Translations under genes and position numbers: made by a program | Notes under the pieces: model-generated | Database searches by the model: none | The model's input: the letters and a program-made list of their open reading frames with translations, nothing else | What the model was told of the DNA's origin: nothing | Shown here: one piece after another, positions 50,682-54,895 of the stretch | Layout of the letters: every line of letters starts with the position of its first letter | Numbering within the stretch: the first letter of the stretch is position 1 | Source of the DNA: Flavobacteriaceae bacterium | GTDB taxonomy: Bacteria; Bacteroidota; Bacteroidia; Flavobacteriales; Flavobacteriaceae | Assembly: GCA_947453885.1 (NCBI GenBank) | Contig: CANGIF010000021.1 | Span: 1-54,895 of the forward strand | Length of the DNA: 54,895 nt | Direction: 5' to 3'

Positions 50682-50716
50682 CGCTTATTATTTTTAATTA
50701 TTCTAAATAAACGCAG

Positions 50717-52885
50717 ATGTATAAATTATATTCTATTATTGCTCTTCTCTTTAGTATTTATGGTTTTTCACAAGAAACTAGAAATTTCAAAGAAATATTA
50801 TCAATTAATGATACAATCAAGAACAAAAAAAGTGAACTCCTTAAAGAAATTATTATAACGGCAAATCAACAGAATGATCCTATAAATGTTGGTAAAGCAG
50901 TAATAAAACCAATGGATTTACCACAAGCTACTTCAATTATTAGTAGTGCAGTTATGTCAAATCAACAAACGCAATCGTTGACAGATATATTAAAGAATGC
51001 AAATGGTGTATACATAATGGGAACCACAGGCGGCTACCAAGAAGAAATAGCTTCCAGAGGATTTCCTTTATCTAGTTCAAATACGTTTAAAAATGGTATT
51101 CGGTATTTTAATGGAATGGTTATTGAAACAAGTGGTTTAGATAAAGTGGAATTAATAAAAGGGAGTACAGCACTTCTTTATGGAAATGTAGCTGCTGGAG
51201 GGATTTTAAATTTAATTACCAAAAAGCCAAAATTTGAATTTGGAGGTGAAATTGGTGCTACTATTGGAAGTTTCAATACTTATAAACCTACATTTGATGT
51301 CTATAATACAATTGGGGAAAATAAAAAAATAGCTTTTAGAATTAATGGAAGTTTTGAAAAAGGAAATAGTTTTAGAGATTATGTTACTTCGGAGAGGAAA
51401 TACATAAACCCTTCTTCTATTATAAAATTTAATGCTAAAACACAATTACTTGTAGAAGGTGATTATATAAAAGACAAAAGAACTGCTGATTTTGGAGTAG
51501 GAATTATAAATTATGAATTGATAGATTTTCCTCGTAATAAATTTGTCGGGGTCAGTTGGGGCTATTATAAAAGCGAGCAAGCATTAATTTCAGCAACTTT
51601 AACTCGTAAATTATCAGAAAATTGGAACTTAAATTTTGTAAATGGAATACGTTTTTATCAAAATGAACTGTTTAGTAATACAAGACCTAATTCTGGAACT
51701 AATGGATTCGTATTATCAAACGGTATTTGGACAAGAAGTCTACAAAAGAATGAGGCTAAAGACAATTATTATATTCAACAAATAGACTTGAAAGGAAACT
51801 TTAATACTGGAAAAATTAGTCATCAATTATTAATTGGTATGGATTCTGAGCAATTTAAAACAGAAACAATAGCTTATAAAAACTATAATAATTACGATAC
51901 AATTAACATCTTTGATACATACTATTCCGCAAATGAAGCTCCTATTCCAAACTTAGAAAAAAGTACTAAAACGACAGCTCCAATTAATAGATTTGGTGTA
52001 TATATTCAGGATCTAATTAGCGTTACGTCTAAAATAAAAGTTTTAGCTGGAATCCGTTACAGTTACCAAGATACAAGAAGTGATGTATTAAACTTCTCTA
52101 ACAATATAATTACGAATACAACAAATTTTGATGGTGCTTTTTCACCTAGAATTGGTTTAATATATCAACCTACAAATAATCATTCTTTTTTTGCGAGCTA
52201 TTCTAATTCATTTGAAATCAATACAGGACAAGATGAAAGTGGTTCTGCATTAAAACCCTCAATAATTGATCAATACGAACTAGGAGTTAAAAACAAATTA
52301 TTTGATCAAAGGCTGTTTTTAAATATAACTACATATCAAATATCAAATGACAAATTTTACCAACAATCTTTAACAAACGGGAATTCATATTCTTATATTA
52401 AAGTTTTAGCTGGCGAAGTTAGAAGCCATGGTGTTGAAATTGACATCATAGCGAATCCGTTGAAAGGATTGTCTTTACTAGCTGGTTATAGTTTTAACGA
52501 AACTAAATATAGAGATGATAGCTACTTTATTAAAGGTAGCCAATTAAAATATAATCCAAAAAATACAGCAAATTTTAATATTAATTATAAATTTGAATCA
52601 GGAAAAATAAAAGGCTTAACTATTGGTTTAGTCAATACCTATTTTGGAACTCGTTATGCTGGCAGACCAACTAGAGTTTTAGTTACAAATGATACAAGAA
52701 AATTAACATATATTCCAGATTATTTTCAATTTGATGGAACAATGGGTTATATTCAAAAAAAATGGAGAGTTGTTACCAAAATAAGCAATATTTTTAATGC
52801 ATTAAATTATAATATTCACGATGACAACAGTGTAAACCCTATAGAACCAAGAAATTATTCTGCAACTTTGACATATATCTTTTAA
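50717..52885 (+). CDS. TonB-dependent siderophore receptor
   Basis: 722 residues. Signal peptide (SIIALLFSIYGFSQ), a likely TonB box region KEIIITANQQN near residue 44, plug domain (LTDILKNANGVYIMGTTGGY, IASRGFPLSS, VELIKGSTALLYGNVAAGGI), then a 22-strand barrel ending in Phe (TLTYIF). The plug motifs are those of siderophore receptors. It lacks the carboxypeptidase-regulatory N-terminal domain common in SusC-like proteins. Imports ferric siderophore across the outer membrane. PepSY gene follows 2 bp later. Confidence 0.94.
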   Translation: MYKLYSIIALLFSIYGFSQETRNFKEILSINDTIKNKKSELLKEIIITANQQNDPINVGKAVIKPMDLPQATSIISSAVMSNQQTQSLTDILKNANGVYIMGTTGGYQEEIASRGFPLSSSNTFKNGIRYFNGMVIETSGLDKVELIKGSTALLYGNVAAGGILNLITKKPKFEFGGEIGATIGSFNTYKPTFDVYNTIGENKKIAFRINGSFEKGNSFRDYVTSERKYINPSSIIKFNAKTQLLVEGDYIKDKRTADFGVGIINYELIDFPRNKFVGVSWGYYKSEQALISATLTRKLSENWNLNFVNGIRFYQNELFSNTRPNSGTNGFVLSNGIWTRSLQKNEAKDNYYIQQIDLKGNFNTGKISHQLLIGMDSEQFKTETIAYKNYNNYDTINIFDTYYSANEAPIPNLEKSTKTTAPINRFGVYIQDLISVTSKIKVLAGIRYSYQDTRSDVLNFSNNIITNTTNFDGAFSPRIGLIYQPTNNHSFFASYSNSFEINTGQDESGSALKPSIIDQYELGVKNKLFDQRLFLNITTYQISNDKFYQQSLTNGNSYSYIKVLAGEVRSHGVEIDIIANPLKGLSLLAGYSFNETKYRDDSYFIKGSQLKYNPKNTANFNINYKFESGKIKGLTIGLVNTYFGTRYAGRPTRVLVTNDTRKLTYIPDYFQFDGTMGYIQKKWRVVTKISNIFNALNYNIHDDNSVNPIEPRNYSATLTYIF

Positions 52886-52887
52886 AA

Positions 52888-53433
52888 ATGAACCAACAAA
52901 AAATTAGAAATCTTCACCGTGATTTAGGATACTTTTATATTGGATTAATAATATCATTTGCACTTTCTGGGATATTAATGAATCACCGAGACAATTGGCA
53001 TGCTGAAAAATATACTATTGAAACAAAAGCTATTAAATTAAAAATTTCGGAAAAGGCAATTATAACAGATAATTATGTTGATAGTCTAAGTAAACATTTA
53101 GAAATAGATGATAAAATTCGTCGTTTTAAAATAGATAAGGAAAAATTAAGCATATCCTTTGAAAAAAATGATGTTTCAATAAATTTAAAAACCGGAAAAG
53201 GTGAAATTGTTACTTATATCAAAACACCAATTATCAGTTCAATGATGAAATTACATAAAAGCACATCAAATTGGTGGATATATTATGGAGACATTTTTGG
53301 CCTATCGTTAATTACAATTGCATTTACAGGAATGATAATGATTAGGGTAGGAAAAAACACTTTTAGCAAACGAGGTTGGAAATTAGCTCTAATAGGAATA
53401 ATTGTACCACTTTTAATATTATTAATTGTCTAA
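52888..53433 (+). CDS. PepSY-associated membrane protein, siderophore-linked
   Basis: 181 residues. First helix YFYIGLIISFALSGILMNHR preceded by NLHRDLG, a periplasmic PepSY-like region (about 45-115), KLHKSTSNWWIYYGD, then two more helices (FGLSLITIAFTGMIM and the C-terminal LALIGIIVPLLILLIV). The His residues at helix ends (LHRD, NHRDNWH, KLHK) resemble PepSY_TM proteins, some of which act as ferric-siderophore reductases. It starts 2 bp after the receptor stop, so the two are co-expressed. Short for the family, which often has four helices. Confidence 0.85.
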   Translation: MNQQKIRNLHRDLGYFYIGLIISFALSGILMNHRDNWHAEKYTIETKAIKLKISEKAIITDNYVDSLSKHLEIDDKIRRFKIDKEKLSISFEKNDVSINLKTGKGEIVTYIKTPIISSMMKLHKSTSNWWIYYGDIFGLSLITIAFTGMIMIRVGKNTFSKRGWKLALIGIIVPLLILLIV

Positions 53434-53514
53434 TAAAGATTAAAAAATGGATTATATTCAAAATTTATTTTTCAATATTTTATTTTTAAAAATCTAAAGA
53501 AATGCAAGATTAAT

Positions 53515-53850
53515 TTGTTGAGCTACTCAAGTTTTTATTGCCCGAAATTAGAGTTAATTATTTTGAACTAACTTCCTTATAAAAAAGGCGAAGAAATACT
53601 TCATCTTTACATAAAAGAGATGAATTCAATCCCCGAAGAATATCGACAATCTAAATTAAGCTCCAAAGAATTCTTTGATGAGATAACAGTAAAGTACTTT
53701 CCAATTCGCGGACATCAAGTATATCTTCATATTACTCGCAGAAGATGGCTCAATGAAGATACTGGACTAGTAGTATTTAGAGATTGAAATTTAGTAGCAA
53801 ACGGAACTCGGGTAACACAGGAGTTTGCGTCTTTTTTTTAAAGAAATCAA
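53515..53850 (+). pseudogene. ISAon1-type transposase N-terminal-region ORF, broken
   Basis: Reading across lesions gives VELLKFLLPEIRVNYFELTS, a frameshift at about 53577, then KKGEEILHLYIKEM, FPIRGHQVYLHITRRRW, VVFRD, a TGA where the family has Trp, and NLVANGTRVTQEFASF, followed by a frameshift in a T-run near 53830. The motif order matches the ISAon1 N-terminal-region protein, which contains an HTH-type DNA-binding part. At least three independent lesions, so not functional. Confidence 0.82.
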
Positions 53851-54884
53851 TAGATTCCAAGACAAATGATTGCCATGCTATCGCCTCTTTCTATGGTGTT
53901 AGTGATAAAAATCTACAACATCATTACTAAGATTTCTTAAGTGATTTTAAAATATGGAATAAAAACCATATGCAAAAAAATGGCTTATTTTTCCAGAGAA
54001 CATAGGCAAACGTTTATCAATAGACGAAACCTCCTTGTCTAATGGTGAACTCTATACCATTTTAACCAATAAAGCCTCTAAAGGCAAAAAAGGTTCGTAG
54101 TAGCAATGGTTGCTGCCACTAAAGCGGAGTAAGTTATTGCCGTTATTGAAAAAATTGCCATTAAACAACGAAATCTAGTTTCCGAAATCACCCTAGATAT
54201 GGCAGCAAATATGGGATTGATTGCCAAAAAAATGCTTTTCCAATGCAACTCGTGTTACTGACCGATTTACTCTTGTATTTTATTTAAATTTTGAAAGTCG
54301 TGATACCGCTTCGCTAAATTCATGTTCAAAAACTAGTTACAGAGGCTTTACAAGAAATAAGAATCAAATACCGTTTGCAAGCAATGGATCAGGAAAATGA
54401 GGCGATAGAAAAAGCTAATAAAAATAGAGAAAGGTTCGAACCTGAAGTCTTGAAAAATAGAGATATACTCAAACAAATACTAACTAGAAGTCGCTATTTC
54501 TTATACAAGAAAAAATCAAAATGGTCGAAAAACCAAATAGAACGAGCCAATTTATTATTTGATTTGTTTCCCGATATTCAAAAAGCATACGATTTAACGC
54601 AAGAACTAAGAAGTATCTTTGAAAGTACAATCGATAAAATAGTTGGCTTTGCTAAACTCGAAAAATGGCACGAAAAGGTAGATCATTTAGGGTTCAAGTC
54701 ATTCAATACAATATCCCGAAAAATAATTAATCATTATCAAACCATATTTAACTATTTTGATAACAAAGCACCAATGGTCGGCTGAATACTTTAATGCCAA
54801 AATAAAAGCTTTTAGATCGCAATTTAGAGGTGTTAGAAATGTAGAATTCTTCTTTTTTAGGCTAACTAACATTTATGCTTAAAA
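53851..54884 (+). pseudogene. ISAon1-type DDE transposase, broken
   Basis: Fragments in several frames: AIASFYGVSDKNLQ, WLIFPENIGKRLSIDE-like, SLSNGELYTILTNKASKGKK, EITLDMAANMGLIAKK, then an insertion of about 55 bp (near 54265-54322) between the TDRF and HVQKLVTEAL motifs. An intact 136-codon stretch at 54375-54785 (NRERFEPEVLKNRDILKQIL, EKWHEKVDHLGFKSFNTISR) follows, and after one more stop comes YFNAKIKAFRSQFRGVRNVE to LTNIYA at about 54881. The intact piece is only a remnant. Confidence 0.85.
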
Positions 54885-54895
54885 TTTGTTCCTCC

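Larger units (their letters stand above)
50226..50716. other. Long intergenic region upstream of the siderophore receptor
   Basis: 491 bp, very AT-rich, no ORF. It holds the membrane-protein -7 box (50239-50246) and the receptor promoter (50652-50681). I looked for an iron-box palindrome or a riboswitch-like fold and saw none that I can support. Confidence 0.5.
53500..54895 (+). mobile_element. Decayed ISAon1-type insertion sequence, running to the window edge
   Basis: Two degenerate transposase frames occupy 53.5-54.88 kb. The order (small N-terminal-region ORF, then DDE transposase ending FRGVRNVEFF then RLTNIYA) is that of ISAon1-family elements. Many stops and frameshifts and a roughly 55-bp insertion make it inactive. 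Terminal inverted repeats were not identified; the right end is probably at or just beyond 54895. Confidence 0.82.

Noticed and set aside
50226..50716. Riboswitch or small RNA upstream of the receptor
   Set aside because: No conserved core motif or strong stem was visible in this very AT-rich stretch.
54375..54785. Intact gene of 136 codons
   Set aside because: It is the best-preserved fragment of the broken IS transposase; homologous sequence continues on both sides in other frames or past a stop.

Overview
The window is chromosomal DNA of a gliding, AT-rich member of Bacteroidota, most likely Flavobacteriaceae close to Flavobacterium. The evidence is the five gld genes (gldA, gldB, gldC, gldD, gldE), a very large secreted protein with a type IX secretion sorting domain, repeated promoter boxes of the form TAnnTTTG (some with TTG about 19-21 bp upstream), the near absence of Shine-Dalgarno sequences, and a primase that has lost its zinc ligands. 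I see no rRNA or tRNA gene and no CRISPR array.

Layout. 1-7 kb: a 2206-residue T9SS cargo adhesin with four near-identical 88-residue repeats, bounded by strong terminators. 7.4-17.2 kb, all on the minus strand: housekeeping genes (queA, aroA, a MazG-like pyrophosphatase, dtd, rsgA, DAHP synthase/chorismate mutase). These are interrupted at 10.7-14.0 kb by an accessory block. The block holds an EcoRI-family adenine methyltransferase with a DUF262-HNH nuclease 1 nt behind it, an in-frame second HNH tail after the nuclease stop, a 176-bp array of 21-bp palindromes just upstream of the methyltransferase promoter, and a protein of unknown function. Two copies of a four-helix-bundle (S23/IVS-like) gene flank this region, one of them broken by a single stop codon, and both sit between tracts of the heptamer AATTGTG. 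17.2-22.4 kb: gldA, an acyloxyacyl hydrolase/lipoprotein pair, gldB-gldC and nadE. 22.4-32.4 kb: dnaG, a DUF1003 protein, an ECF sigma/anti-sigma-like/outer-membrane-barrel operon, a prenyl diphosphate synthase, a lipoprotein, rlmN, an O-methyltransferase, and tatA-PAP2 phosphatase. 32.5-37.6 kb: an M1 peptidase, a DUF6702 protein and three tandem, overlapping carboxypeptidase-regulatory-like paralogues. 37.8-49.5 kb: rplU-rpmA, an active/inactive M16 peptidase pair, an EamA transporter, an HMA lipoprotein, mutY-ssb-gldE-gldD, HU, a 30-residue basic protein and rng. 49.5-54.9 kb: a membrane protein, a TonB-dependent siderophore receptor with a PepSY partner, and a decayed ISAon1-type insertion sequence running to the edge.

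How the genes work together. The gld genes and the T9SS cargo belong to one gliding/secretion machine whose parts are scattered over the chromosome. The receptor/PepSY pair looks like ferric-siderophore uptake. The methyltransferase/nuclease pair looks like a restriction or defence module inserted between mazG and dtd.

The most unusual structure is non-coding. Several intergenic regions carry low-complexity tracts of different sequence but the same 7-bp period, placed against start or stop codons. The palindrome array upstream of the methyltransferase has a 21-bp period, three times seven or two helical turns. These, the two repeat-bracketed four-helix-bundle genes and the HNH tail remnant are the best candidates for something undescribed.
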